DNA of 8,675 nt, taken from an uncultured Gloeocapsa sp. (GTDB lineage Bacteria > Cyanobacteriota > Cyanobacteriia > Cyanobacteriales > Gloeocapsaceae). Below the pieces are notes generated by a model. The model saw nothing but the letters and a program-made list of their open reading frames with translations. It was not told the origin of the DNA and did not search any database. Location: positions 1 through 8,675 of the forward strand of contig CALGKL010000036.1 of the NCBI GenBank assembly GCA_937930495.1. Direction: 5' to 3'. The stretch's first letter is position 1. The number at the start of each line of letters is the position of its first letter. This document shows, in pieces, positions 1 through 6,544 of the stretch. The translations under genes were made by a program, and so were the position numbers.

Positions 1-693
1 GACTAGTTCGTCTTGACCTAATCTTGCTCCTAATTCTCGGAAATTATACCCAACTAAAATTTTGCCATATTTTTTTCTGGCTTTTTCTAGTAATTGTGGA
101 TCTTCTGGTATCTCTCTAGTTAGATAAGGTACTTGATAAGTTGATTCAATTTCTGGGGTTAACAGTTGCCATTTTTTCAGTCTTTCTTCTGTTTTAGTCA
201 ATAATTCGTCTAAAAAAAATCGAATCAAAATCTTTTCCTCTTCCCTCGATTTTTGAAACCCAAAGAGATAATCGTTGTCTGGTAACAATAATAAAGATTC
301 TAAGGCTTCTTGGCTTAAACGAAAGATTAAGTTATAACTCTGGGGAGGTGAAAGGATTTTTTCTTGATATAAGGAATAAAGGACCTCGTATTCAGGACTA
401 TAGCTACCTTGTTTAGTACTTTTAAATAGTCTTAAACGGGTTTGAGCAATGATAGCGCTAGTGATTTGAGAGTTATACTTACTAAAAAAACGCAGATGGC
501 GATCAAATTTTTCTTCTGGTTTTAGAGAATTAGTTAGATAAATTATATTCCCTTGATTGAAGTAAACTGACCATTTGAAATCTCCCCAATTGATTTGTAG
601 TTTCCCAGTTTCTTTTAAATCTACGAACCGATTGAGGATAGTAATAATATTTGCTGCCGAATCTTTAGTAAGTTGGTCATATGATAAATACAT
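1..693 (-). CDS. PATAN-domain (PatA/PixG-type) response regulator, N-terminal part, cut by the left window edge
   Basis: An uninterrupted minus-strand frame runs from ATG at 691-693 to the window edge, giving 231 visible residues and no stop. The N-terminal half resembles the PATAN (DUF4388-like) domain of cyanobacterial regulators such as PatA and PixG. It has an opening helix with NIITILNRF (about 15-23), a GKLQINWG strand (30-37), WSVYFNQGNIIYLTNS (41-56), then FDRHLRFF (63-70). A helical region follows, with EVLYSLY (103-109) and LIRFFLDELL (156-165). Family members are usually near 400 residues and end in a CheY-like receiver domain, so that domain is expected beyond the edge but is not seen. 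Relatives act in phototaxis, pilus motility or heterocyst patterning; which applies here cannot be told. No strong Shine-Dalgarno is visible, but a good promoter lies just upstream. The family call rests on pattern recognition, not alignment. Confidence 0.75.
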   Translation of the reverse strand, partial: MYLSYDQLTKDSAANIITILNRFVDLKETGKLQINWGDFKWSVYFNQGNIIYLTNSLKPEEKFDRHLRFFSKYNSQITSAIIAQTRLRLFKSTKQGSYSPEYEVLYSLYQEKILSPPQSYNLIFRLSQEALESLLLLPDNDYLFGFQKSREEEKILIRFFLDELLTKTEERLKKWQLLTPEIESTYQVPYLTREIPEDPQLLEKARKKYGKILVGYNFRELGARLGQDELV

Positions 694-732
694 ACTAGGA
701 ATTTTAAAATAGTAACTATCCGCAGCATGAGA

Positions 733-760
733 ATTATAGCACCAATGCCCCAAAAAACAA
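733..760 (-). promoter_or_regulatory. Probable sigma70-type promoter of the PATAN regulator gene
   Basis: On the minus strand a TTGTTT -35-like box (760-755) is followed, after 16 bases, by a perfect TATAAT -10 box (738-733). Transcription would start near 726, leaving a leader of about 33 nt before the ATG at 693. The promoter lies in the gap after cpcT, so the regulator probably has its own transcript rather than depending only on read-through from cpcT. Box matching only; no start-site data. Confidence 0.6.
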
Positions 761-812
761 TCCGTAATTTTATCTAGTCAAAATTGAGATTAATTGTAAT
801 TTTAAATACATT

Positions 813-1406
813 TTACCAGGTAAACTGTTCTAATTTTTGAAACCGATAAGGACCTAAAATAGCTCCCCAAATTGCTTTCTTGGTGTTAGGGTCAATTCCT
901 TTATCATAGGTACAAAGTTCATTAACATTGACTTTAAATCCAAGGGAAACTTGATAGGTAGAACCTTGGTAGTTGAAACAACAAAGTTGATCTGATTGGG
1001 GTAAAGCTTCAAATTGATAGTTATGATCCCCAAAGGGTTGACTGGTTTCCACCTTCAAAGTACAACTAGGGAGAAATTCTACGTCTTCTGTGGTTAAGGT
1101 TGCCAATTTCTGGGGTTGACTTCCTGCTCCTTGGAAAGCGCGGACATCTTTAAACATATAATGTTCTACGTACAAATCAGTATTTTCCCGGAGACGCAAT
1201 AGACGAGGACGATAGGGTTGCGTGAGATTAAGGATATTAGCTTGTTCAGCAAAAAGGGTAAGACTATCACTCCAGAGATTGGGGACAGGACGTAACCACA
1301 AGCGTAGGTGGACGTACCAGAGTGGCTCGGCGATCGCCTGTTGTTGATTATCAAACTCACCAGCTAGGTAATTAGCTAGGGTAATTAGGGGAAAAGATAA
1401 ACTCAT
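813..1406 (-). CDS. cpcT: CpcT/CpeT family phycobiliprotein (chromophore) lyase
   Basis: This 197-residue protein matches the length of the T-type bilin lyases, which attach a phycobilin to a conserved cysteine of phycobiliprotein beta subunits (near Cys-153/155 of beta-phycocyanin for CpcT) during antenna assembly in the cytoplasm. Family landmarks visible are PYRPRLLRL (64-72), LYVEHYMFKD (78-87), LPSCTLKVE (112-120) and a C-terminal block around GIDPNTKKAIWGAILGPYRF (170-189). No signal peptide or membrane segment is apparent, as expected for a soluble lipocalin-like fold. The gene is divergent from thf1, separated by 75 bases, and followed by the PATAN regulator. The start has an AAGG only 2 bases upstream, so the ribosome site is poor, but the N-terminus fits the family. 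Whether the substrate is phycocyanin (CpcT) or phycoerythrin (CpeT) cannot be settled without the phycobiliprotein genes. Confidence 0.9.
   Translation of the reverse strand: MSLSFPLITLANYLAGEFDNQQQAIAEPLWYVHLRLWLRPVPNLWSDSLTLFAEQANILNLTQPYRPRLLRLRENTDLYVEHYMFKDVRAFQGAGSQPQKLATLTTEDVEFLPSCTLKVETSQPFGDHNYQFEALPQSDQLCCFNYQGSTYQVSLGFKVNVNELCTYDKGIDPNTKKAIWGAILGPYRFQKLEQFTW
1330..1337. repeat. HIP1 palindrome GCGATCGC (inside cpcT)
   Basis: Exact copy of the highly iterated palindrome of cyanobacteria, embedded in GGCGATCGCC. Confidence 0.9.
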
Positions 1407-1481
1407 GACCTTGGCAAATTAACCTTAAAGATAGACAATAGAAGATAATGGTTGTTATCCTAGATTAAGTCTAATTTGTTT

Positions 1482-2189
1482 GTGGAAAAAGTTCGCACTG
1501 TTTCAGATACGAAGCGAGATTTCTATGCTCAGCATACTCGTCCGATTAATTCTATCTATCGACGGGTGGTAGAAGAGTTACTCGTAGAATTACATTTACT
1601 ATCGGTTAATGTTCATTTTCGAGTTGATCCTATCTATTGTCTAGGTGTAGTTAGCTCTTTTGAGCGTTTTATGCAGGGTTATCGTCCCGAAAAAGATAAA
1701 GAATCAATTTTTCAAGCTATTTGTCGAGCTGTAGGTGGTAATCCCGATGAGTATCGAGCTAATGCTAATCTGGCTCTGAATTTAGCTAAAAAACTAGGTT
1801 CAATACCTAATCTTATCTCTTGGTTTAAATCTCCCAAACAAGAGGAATATCCTTCTGTAGCGGAAGCGGTGGAGAGGATTAAGGAAAATCCCCAGTTTAA
1901 ATATAGTCGTCTCTTTGGCATTGGATTATATACTATGCTTTCGGAAGTTGAACCAGGATTTTGGCGAGAGCAAAAATCAAGAGATGAGATCACTACTCAA
2001 TTAGCTGAGATATTTCCCGTCAATGGTGAAAAATTAGCCAAAGATTTTGATTTATATCAATCGAATCTAGAAAAAATCCAACAGATGATTCTCGTGCTTG
2101 AGGAAGCCGTAGAAGCTGATCGCAAGAAACGGGAGAAAAAAAGTTTAGAATTAAACCCTAAACCAAATGATTCTCAAATAGGCTCTTAG
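1482..2189 (+). CDS. thf1: Thf1/Psb29, thylakoid formation and photosystem II maintenance protein
   Basis: Thf1 (Psb29) is a soluble helical protein that co-purifies with photosystem II, works with the FtsH2/FtsH3 protease complex during PSII repair, and supports thylakoid biogenesis. The 235 residues carry the family N-terminus RTVSDTKRDFYAQHTRPI (5-22), then IYRRVVEELLVELHLLSVNV (25-44) and GVVSSFERFMQGYRPEKDKE (55-74). The middle has YSRLFGIGLYTML (141-153). The charged, helical C-terminus (about 190-222) looks like a coiled coil, followed by a short polar tail. I chose the GTG at 1482 because it puts four residues before RTVSDTKR, as in the relatives I recall; a TTG at 1476 would add two residues. 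No clear Shine-Dalgarno precedes either. The gene is divergent from cpcT, and no convincing terminator follows it. Confidence 0.93.
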   Translation: MEKVRTVSDTKRDFYAQHTRPINSIYRRVVEELLVELHLLSVNVHFRVDPIYCLGVVSSFERFMQGYRPEKDKESIFQAICRAVGGNPDEYRANANLALNLAKKLGSIPNLISWFKSPKQEEYPSVAEAVERIKENPQFKYSRLFGIGLYTMLSEVEPGFWREQKSRDEITTQLAEIFPVNGEKLAKDFDLYQSNLEKIQQMILVLEEAVEADRKKREKKSLELNPKPNDSQIGS

Positions 2190-2332
2190 ATAAGGGCTAA
2201 GGGAATGAAGAATGTAGCATTAACTCCTGTCTTGGCGGGTTTTCAATCTTGATTCCTCCATTTCCTTTCCCTCTAAAACCTTTCTAGACAAATATCTAAT
2301 AACGAACTTTTTTCGCAATTTTCCCTATACCT

Positions 2333-2998
2333 ATGGTCATTAAAGCAGTAATTTTTGACATGGACGGACTCTTAATTGATTCTGAGCCTCTATGGCAACG
2401 GGCTGAAATAGAAGTTTTTAGAGAAGTTAGTATTTTTTTAAATCATAAACTTTGTAAACAAACAACTGGTTTAAGAATTGATGAAGTAGTAGACTATTGG
2501 TATAACAAATTTCCCTGGAAAAGCATTAGTCAAAGACAGGTAACAGAAAATATTATTAAAAGGGTTATTGACCTAATTGCTCAGCAGGGAGAGCCCAAAA
2601 GCGGAGTCAAAGAGATTATCGAGTTTCTCAAGGGGAAAAACGTTAAAATTGCCTTAGCTTCTTCTTCGGCTTATCCAATTATTGATATCGTACTCAATAG
2701 ATTAGGCATCAAAGAAGTTTTTACAGAAATTTACTCAGCAGTAGAAGAAGAATATGGTAAACCCCATCCGGGAGTTTATCTAACTACAGCTAAAAAACTA
2801 GGAGTCAAACCCCAAGAATGTTTGGTATTAGAAGACTCTCTCAATGGGGTAATTGCGGCGAAAGCGGCACAGATGAAATGTATAGCGATACCGGAGTTAT
2901 TCCCCGATTATAATCCCAAATTTATTATTGCTGATTTAGTGATGAAGTCTTTAACAGAGATTAATGAGGATATTTGGTCTAAAATAGATGCCATGTAG
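2333..2998 (+). CDS. HAD-superfamily sugar-phosphate phosphatase, HxpB (YniC)-like
   Basis: This 221-residue protein belongs to the HAD phosphatase/beta-phosphoglucomutase-like subfamily with an alpha-helical cap. Motif I is FDMDGLLIDSEPLWQRAE (8-25), giving nucleophile Asp9 and acid/base Asp11. The cap spans roughly 18-80. Motif II is ALASSS with Ser110, motif III Lys143 in GKPHPGVYL, and motif IV LEDSLNG with Glu167-Asp168 for magnesium. The signature IDSEPLWQRAE, GLRIDEVVDYWY (46-57) and PWKS are very close to Escherichia coli HxpB/YniC, which dephosphorylates 2-deoxyglucose-6-phosphate and hexitol phosphates. The physiological substrate here is unknown; other sugar phosphates or beta-phosphoglucomutase-like chemistry are possible. 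All catalytic residues are present. The gene stands alone on its strand, 143 bases after thf1, and its stop is 3 bases from the stop of the convergent ferredoxin gene. Confidence 0.88.
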   Translation: MVIKAVIFDMDGLLIDSEPLWQRAEIEVFREVSIFLNHKLCKQTTGLRIDEVVDYWYNKFPWKSISQRQVTENIIKRVIDLIAQQGEPKSGVKEIIEFLKGKNVKIALASSSAYPIIDIVLNRLGIKEVFTEIYSAVEEEYGKPHPGVYLTTAKKLGVKPQECLVLEDSLNGVIAAKAAQMKCIAIPELFPDYNPKFIIADLVMKSLTEINEDIWSKIDAM

Positions 2999-3001
2999 TT
3001 A

Positions 3002-3406
3002 TTAAAGATTAGTACTGATAGCTTGGACGGGACAAGTGGGAATACATTGTTCACAAACGACACAGCGTAGCTGAAAGAATTTGAGACGAAAAGTTTGGGG
3101 ATCTAAAACTAAAGCTTGGGTAGGACAAACACCGGTACAGAGTCCACAATCGACACAACTATCTTCATTAATTCTAATCTCGTCTTGAGCGAGAGTAACC
3201 GTGATATTTTGCGATCGCATCCATTCGATAGCCGCCTCCAACTCATCGACCACACCAGATAATTCTAAGACCAAGGTGCCCACCTGATTAGGGGTAACTT
3301 GTGCGCGAATAATATTAGCGGCGACGTTAAAATCTTTAGCCAAACGATAAGCAACGGGCATTTGAATGCTACTTTGAGCAAAAGTCAGGGTTACTCTTTT
3401 TTTCAT
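3002..3406 (-). CDS. NIL-domain protein with two [4Fe-4S] ferredoxin clusters
   Basis: A small 134-residue soluble protein. Residues 1-76 form an NIL-type ferredoxin-like fold, the domain also seen at the C-terminus of methionine-import ATPases (MetN), where it binds ligand. Here it starts [20 protein letters not shown] (4-23) and includes NIIRAQVTP and GTLVLELSG. The C-terminal part has two classic CxxCxxCxxxCP motifs: Cys84, 87, 90, 94 and Cys115, 118, 121, 125. That pattern supports two [4Fe-4S] clusters and a low-potential electron-transfer role. The redox partner is unknown. The start codon overlaps the ccs1 stop as ATGA, so translation is probably coupled; no separate Shine-Dalgarno is seen. 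The link to cytochrome c assembly is suggested only by this neighbourhood. Domain identity is firm; the role is not. Confidence 0.9.
   Translation of the reverse strand: MKKRVTLTFAQSSIQMPVAYRLAKDFNVAANIIRAQVTPNQVGTLVLELSGVVDELEAAIEWMRSQNITVTLAQDEIRINEDSCVDCGLCTGVCPTQALVLDPQTFRLKFFQLRCVVCEQCIPTCPVQAISTNL
3211..3218. repeat. HIP1 palindrome GCGATCGC (inside the NIL-ferredoxin gene)
   Basis: Exact octamer within the coding sequence, in the NIL-domain part of the gene. Confidence 0.9.
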
Positions 3407-4728
3407 ATTTGCTGTACCAAATTTTCAAAATCTTGGGCAAATTTAACCAAAGCGCGATTAGTCCGACCACCGCAATAGAAGCGATCGCCCTGTTGTAGAG
3501 CCCAGATTTGAGCGTGAGAAACATAACTCATCACTACTCCAGCCATCAGGAGAGCAAAACCGGTATAAACGATTGGCACACCGGGATCTGCTTTTATTTG
3601 TAAACCCGTGGCGCCGATTAATTCCAGGACTTTCAGATTAACGCCGTTGATTTCTATACTCATACCAGGGCGAATAGCGCTAACCAACTTACCATCTACA
3701 CCATAGACTAACATTGTCCCTTGGAGGTCTTTGGTGATGAGAGATACTCCCTCACTCAAATCTGGTTTAGTGGGTATCCATGTTCCCCAGAGACGACCTT
3801 GATTGTTGGTATTTAGGGTAGCCATGGGGAGTTTAAAGATAGGGCTATCATTGAGTTGTACTTTAACCGCAGATATGGACCAATTGGTTTGATAAAAGGT
3901 TACGCCATGGTAACGTAGGGGTTTATTAACGTAGATAGTCTCCCGTTTAAGTTCTTCACCTTGATTATTTACTACGGACAAATCAGAGTAAAACTGGTCT
4001 ATTTCCCCACTAGAGGTATAATCAATCCAGAAGCGGTTGACTTTGACTTGCCAATCTTTGGGGATCCTATTATTAGCGAATCTTCCTGCGGCGAAGATAT
4101 TACTTACTTGAAAGGTTTCCCCACTAGGAATCATTTCTTGAGCGAGAAAACCCGTAAAAGCGCCGAAAATTCCCCCTAATAAGACGATTAATATGCCGAT
4201 ATGGACGATGATCGGACCGATACGACCAATGAGCCCTTTACGGGCGTACAGAGCGTTATCGGCGGCAAAGATGCGATAACCCTGTTGTTGTAAAAGGGGT
4301 ATTAAAGTATTGAGCGAGCCCTTATCTAGTTCTACACTTAAGGCTAATTTTTGAAATTGACGGGGTTGGGTATAGAATTGCCAATTACGGGCTGCTTTGA
4401 GAGCGGGTAGTTGACGATTAAAGGTACAAGCGGTCAAACTACTCCCAAAGAGTAATAAGAGAGCGATAAACCACCAAGTGGAGTAAACGTGGTCTATACC
4501 TAGTTGAAGAATTACTTTGGCGGTAAGAAAACCGAATAGAGCCGGATCATTGGGATAATTATTTTGATAGAATTCTACGGATTCTCCCTGTTCGATTACC
4601 GTACCTGTGATACTGACTAGGGCGATGGCTAATAACAAGACTATAGCCAATCTCAAGTCAGCGATCGTCTTGATTAATTGTTTACTCCAATGAAGAGGTA
4701 ATGTAGTTAAAGCTTCTGAGCGAGTCAT
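3403..4728 (-). CDS. ccs1: Ccs1/CcsB (ResB-like) System II cytochrome c biogenesis protein
   Basis: Ccs1 works with CcsA in the thylakoid membrane to deliver and attach heme to apocytochromes c, such as cytochrome f and c6, on the lumenal side. The 441-residue protein has the ResB architecture. Membrane segments lie near 27-44 ([16 protein letters not shown]), 84-102, 171-193 and 385-403. The large soluble domain between the third and fourth is expected in the lumen. Conserved-looking blocks are GTVIEQGES (42-50), [18 protein letters not shown] (161-178) with His176, [12 protein letters not shown] (272-283) with His274, and His405 after the last segment. I start at ATG 4728 because [10 protein letters not shown] leads directly into the family N-terminus; a frame open to 4812 would add 28 unlike residues and overlap aroF. 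It sits 53 bases after aroF and overlaps the ferredoxin gene by 4 bases. No clear Shine-Dalgarno is visible. Confidence 0.93.
   Translation of the reverse strand: MTRSEALTTLPLHWSKQLIKTIADLRLAIVLLLAIALVSITGTVIEQGESVEFYQNNYPNDPALFGFLTAKVILQLGIDHVYSTWWFIALLLLFGSSLTACTFNRQLPALKAARNWQFYTQPRQFQKLALSVELDKGSLNTLIPLLQQQGYRIFAADNALYARKGLIGRIGPIIVHIGILIVLLGGIFGAFTGFLAQEMIPSGETFQVSNIFAAGRFANNRIPKDWQVKVNRFWIDYTSSGEIDQFYSDLSVVNNQGEELKRETIYVNKPLRYHGVTFYQTNWSISAVKVQLNDSPIFKLPMATLNTNNQGRLWGTWIPTKPDLSEGVSLITKDLQGTMLVYGVDGKLVSAIRPGMSIEINGVNLKVLELIGATGLQIKADPGVPIVYTGFALLMAGVVMSYVSHAQIWALQQGDRFYCGGRTNRALVKFAQDFENLVQQI
3481..3488. repeat. HIP1 palindrome GCGATCGC (near the 3' end of ccs1)
   Basis: Exact octamer, encoding part of the QQGDRF segment after the last membrane helix. 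A near copy, GCGATCGT, lies at 4661-4668 in the same gene. Confidence 0.9.
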
Positions 4729-4749
4729 GAAAAAACTAAGTAAATAACT

Positions 4750-4776
4750 AGGAAGAGGGAAAGATCCCTGCTTCCT
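4750..4776 (-). promoter_or_regulatory. Hairpin between aroF and ccs1 (weak terminator or mRNA processing/stability element)
   Basis: Six bases after the aroF stop codon, AGGAAG (4750-4755) plus AGGGA (4756-4760) pair with TCCCT (4765-4769) plus CTTCCT (4771-4776). This makes 11 base pairs with one bulged base and a 4-base loop. On the transcribed strand no U-run follows immediately; a run of six T occurs only about 15 bases later, next to the ccs1 start. It is therefore a poor intrinsic terminator and could instead cap the aroF 3' end or structure the ccs1 leader. Its function is inferred. Confidence 0.5.
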
Positions 4777-4781
4777 CTTGA

Positions 4782-5840
4782 TTAATGAGTCAAAACGGGA
4801 ACATCCCACCAACGTTTAACTGCTCTACCAATCACTGCTAACTGAGGTACTAATTCATCAAAAGCAGCAGGGGTAAGAGATTGGGGGCCATCCGATAGGG
4901 CTTTAGCCGGGTTAGGGTGTACTTCAATCATCAGTGAATCACAACCGGCAGCGACAGAAGCCATAGCCATAGTGGGTACGTATTCTGCTTTACCTGTGCC
5001 ATGACTTGGGTCAATCATAATGGGTAGGTGAGTCAGATGACGCAGAACCGGAAGCACCGCTAAGTCTAAAGTGTTACGAGCATATTCCCGATCAAAGGTA
5101 CGAATACCTCTCTCGCATAAGATCACATTAGGATTACCAGCAGCGAGGATATATTCAGCCGCCATTAACCATTCACTGATAGTTGCGGACATACCTCTTT
5201 TGAGGAGGACGGGTTTAGGTTGAGCGCCAACTTTTTTGAGGAGAGAGAAATTCTGCATATTTCTAGCTCCAACCTGTACCACATCTGCTACCTCAGCAAT
5301 TTTTTCTAAGTCAGCGGTATCCATTACCTCAGTAATTATACCTAAGCCAGTTGCTTCTCTAGCGGCAGCGAGTAAACCGAGGGCGCTTTCACCATGACCT
5401 TGGAAAGCATAGGGAGAGGTACGGGGTTTATAAGCCCCTCCGCGCAGAAACTTTGCTCCAGCGGCTTTAACTCGTCTAGCTGTTTCAATGATCATCTCCT
5501 CGTTTTCTACCGAACAAGGACCTGCTACTAAAACCACAGGGTGATTTTTACCGAAAGTTACCACACCTGCGGGAGTTGGTACAACCACGTCTGAATATTC
5601 ACCGTGATGGAATTCTAAACTAGCGCGTTTGAAGGGTTGTTCTACTCTCAATACTGTTTCGATCCAAGGACTAATTTCTTGTATTTGGAGAGGATCTAAA
5701 CTCGCGGTTTCCCCTACTAAACCAATTACCACTTTATGTTTACCGACAATTTTTTCTGGTGTTAATCCCCAATCGCTGAATTCTTGACTAATACGGTTGA
5801 TTTCAGTCTCAGGAGAACCAACTTTCATCACAACAATCAT
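4782..5840 (-). CDS. aroF: 3-deoxy-7-phosphoheptulonate (DAHP) synthase, type I-beta with N-terminal regulatory domain
   Basis: The enzyme condenses phosphoenolpyruvate with erythrose 4-phosphate, the first step of the shikimate pathway to aromatic amino acids, quinones and folate. The 352 residues fall into an N-terminal ferredoxin-like domain (about 1-70, beginning [11 protein letters not shown]), which in the Thermotoga maritima enzyme mediates feedback inhibition, and a TIM-barrel catalytic domain. Catalytic-domain motifs include GPCSVE (107-112), [12 protein letters not shown] (133-144), [10 protein letters not shown] (189-198), KRG (214-216), CERG (242-245) and DPSHGTG (277-283). The likely metal ligands Cys109, His280, Glu306 and Asp317 are all present. 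The start is supported by GAGG at 5849-5852, 8 bases upstream; a second Met at residue 5 is less likely. ccs1 and the ferredoxin gene follow on the same strand. Sensitivity to tyrosine or phenylalanine cannot be read from the sequence. Confidence 0.95.
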   Translation of the reverse strand: MIVVMKVGSPETEINRISQEFSDWGLTPEKIVGKHKVVIGLVGETASLDPLQIQEISPWIETVLRVEQPFKRASLEFHHGEYSDVVVPTPAGVVTFGKNHPVVLVAGPCSVENEEMIIETARRVKAAGAKFLRGGAYKPRTSPYAFQGHGESALGLLAAAREATGLGIITEVMDTADLEKIAEVADVVQVGARNMQNFSLLKKVGAQPKPVLLKRGMSATISEWLMAAEYILAAGNPNVILCERGIRTFDREYARNTLDLAVLPVLRHLTHLPIMIDPSHGTGKAEYVPTMAMASVAAGCDSLMIEVHPNPAKALSDGPQSLTPAAFDELVPQLAVIGRAVKRWWDVPVLTH

Positions 5841-5848
5841 CTTAAATT

Positions 5849-5852
5849 CCTC
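5849..5852 (-). promoter_or_regulatory. Shine-Dalgarno site of aroF
   Basis: Minus-strand GAGG (within AGAGGAA) lies 8 bases before the ATG at 5840. It is one of only two good ribosome binding sites in the window, and it decides the start in favour of residue 1 over Met5. Confidence 0.7.
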
Positions 5853-5855
5853 TAG

Positions 5856-5874
5856 ATAGCAAACTGACTGCTAT
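5856..5874 (-). promoter_or_regulatory. Small hairpin just upstream of the aroF ribosome binding site
   Basis: ATAGCA (5856-5861) and TGCTAT (5869-5874) form a perfect 6-bp inverted repeat around 7 bases. In RNA a further G-U pair shrinks the loop to 5. The stem ends 3 bases before the GAGG. It could affect ribosome access or be chance; the promoter position is unknown, so it may not even be transcribed. Confidence 0.3.
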
Positions 5875-6000
5875 TGATATCTCTACCATAACTAGATTAA
5901 CATCTACAGCGTTTGATTGCTTGAAACTGGTCAGAATTGTTCAACAATCTTGGTAATCTGCTTTAGGGTAAAATAAATATATGGTAGCTATTAATTATTT

Positions 6001-6486
6001 ATGTATAAAAGGATTTTAATCTCCATCGATCTTTCAAGAGTCAATAGTAAAGTTTTGGAACGGGGATTATCCCTAGCTAAAGCTTATGAAGCTAGTATCA
6101 TGTTATTACACGTCCTCTCACCCGAAGAAGAAGATAGTCCCTTAGCTATTCCCCCTAATCTGACGGAAATCTATCCGGCGGTGGGAAATGATTATACCCT
6201 GGAAACTTGGCGCCAACAGTGGCAAGAATTTGAACAAAAAGGTCTGAAAACTCTACAGAATTTTGCTCAAACAGCAGCATCTACCGGTGTTCAGGTGGAA
6301 TATCAACAAGTTGCGGGTATTCCTGGTAAAACTATTTGTCTGATTGCCCAAAGATGGGAAGCTGATTTAATCGTGATTGGGAGAAGAGGATACACAGGTC
6401 TGATGGAGTTGTTTTTAGGTAGTGTCAGTAACTATGTCCTACACCATGCTCAATGTTGTGTCTTGATTGTCCAACATACAGATTAA
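6001..6486 (+). CDS. Universal stress protein (UspA family)
   Basis: This 161-residue single-domain protein has the Rossmann-like USP fold. It opens with MYKRILISIDLS, whose Asp10 sits at the usual nucleotide-contact position. ASIMLLHVLSP (31-41) follows, then a charged insertion with PEEEDSP and a helix rich in Gln and Trp (about 66-90), and VAGIPGKTICLIAQ (104-117). The C-terminal ATP-binding signature G-2x-G-9x-G-S is present: Gly127, Gly130, Gly140 and Ser141 within GRRGYTGLMELFLGSVS. It ends in the expected CCVLIVQ strand. Proteins of this type bind ATP and help cells survive stress, but the specific role is not predictable. It is divergent from aroF, with a 160-base gap. A TAAAAT -10-like box sits at 5969-5974 without a good -35. 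No Shine-Dalgarno is seen. Confidence 0.92.
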   Translation: MYKRILISIDLSRVNSKVLERGLSLAKAYEASIMLLHVLSPEEEDSPLAIPPNLTEIYPAVGNDYTLETWRQQWQEFEQKGLKTLQNFAQTAASTGVQVEYQQVAGIPGKTICLIAQRWEADLIVIGRRGYTGLMELFLGSVSNYVLHHAQCCVLIVQHTD

Positions 6487-6535
6487 TTTTTTGTCATATT
6501 TCGACATAGATGGGAATTATCGAGAAAAAAAAGGT

Positions 6536-6541
6536 TAGAAT
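6536..6541 (+). promoter_or_regulatory. Candidate -10 box of the recA promoter
   Basis: TAGAAT (5 of 6 matches to TATAAT) lies 5 bases upstream of the LexA box, so the expected transcription start (about 6548) falls inside the operator, as is typical of repressed promoters. No convincing -35 box is seen at the right distance, so this is a tentative call. Confidence 0.4.
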
Positions 6542-6544
6542 AAA

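Noticed and set aside
1166..1360. 64-residue minus-strand frame inside cpcT
   Set aside because: Alternative frame of the well-recognised lyase gene; no family features.
1712..1993. 93-residue minus-strand frame opposite thf1
   Set aside because: Antisense shadow of thf1, which is clearly the coding strand; no recognisable motif.
2190..2332. Possible terminator or promoter between thf1 and the HAD phosphatase gene
   Set aside because: Only very short stems (for example AATG-TAG-CATT) without a T-run, and a weak TTGATT/TCTAAA pair; none is convincing.
3961..4179. 72-residue plus-strand frame opposite ccs1
   Set aside because: Antisense shadow within the conserved soluble domain of ccs1.
4729..4812. 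28-residue N-terminal extension of ccs1 starting at 4812
   Set aside because: It would overlap aroF and add residues unlike the family N-terminus. It also runs through the spacer hairpin. ATG at 4728 fits better.
5950..5974. Full sigma70 promoter for usp (TTGGTA with TAAAAT)
   Set aside because: The spacing is only 13 bases, too short; only the -10-like box is noted in the gene entry.
6487..6535. Possible terminator of the usp gene
   Set aside because: The partial TTTCGA/TCGAGAAA pairing needs a bulge and has no downstream T-run on the coding strand.
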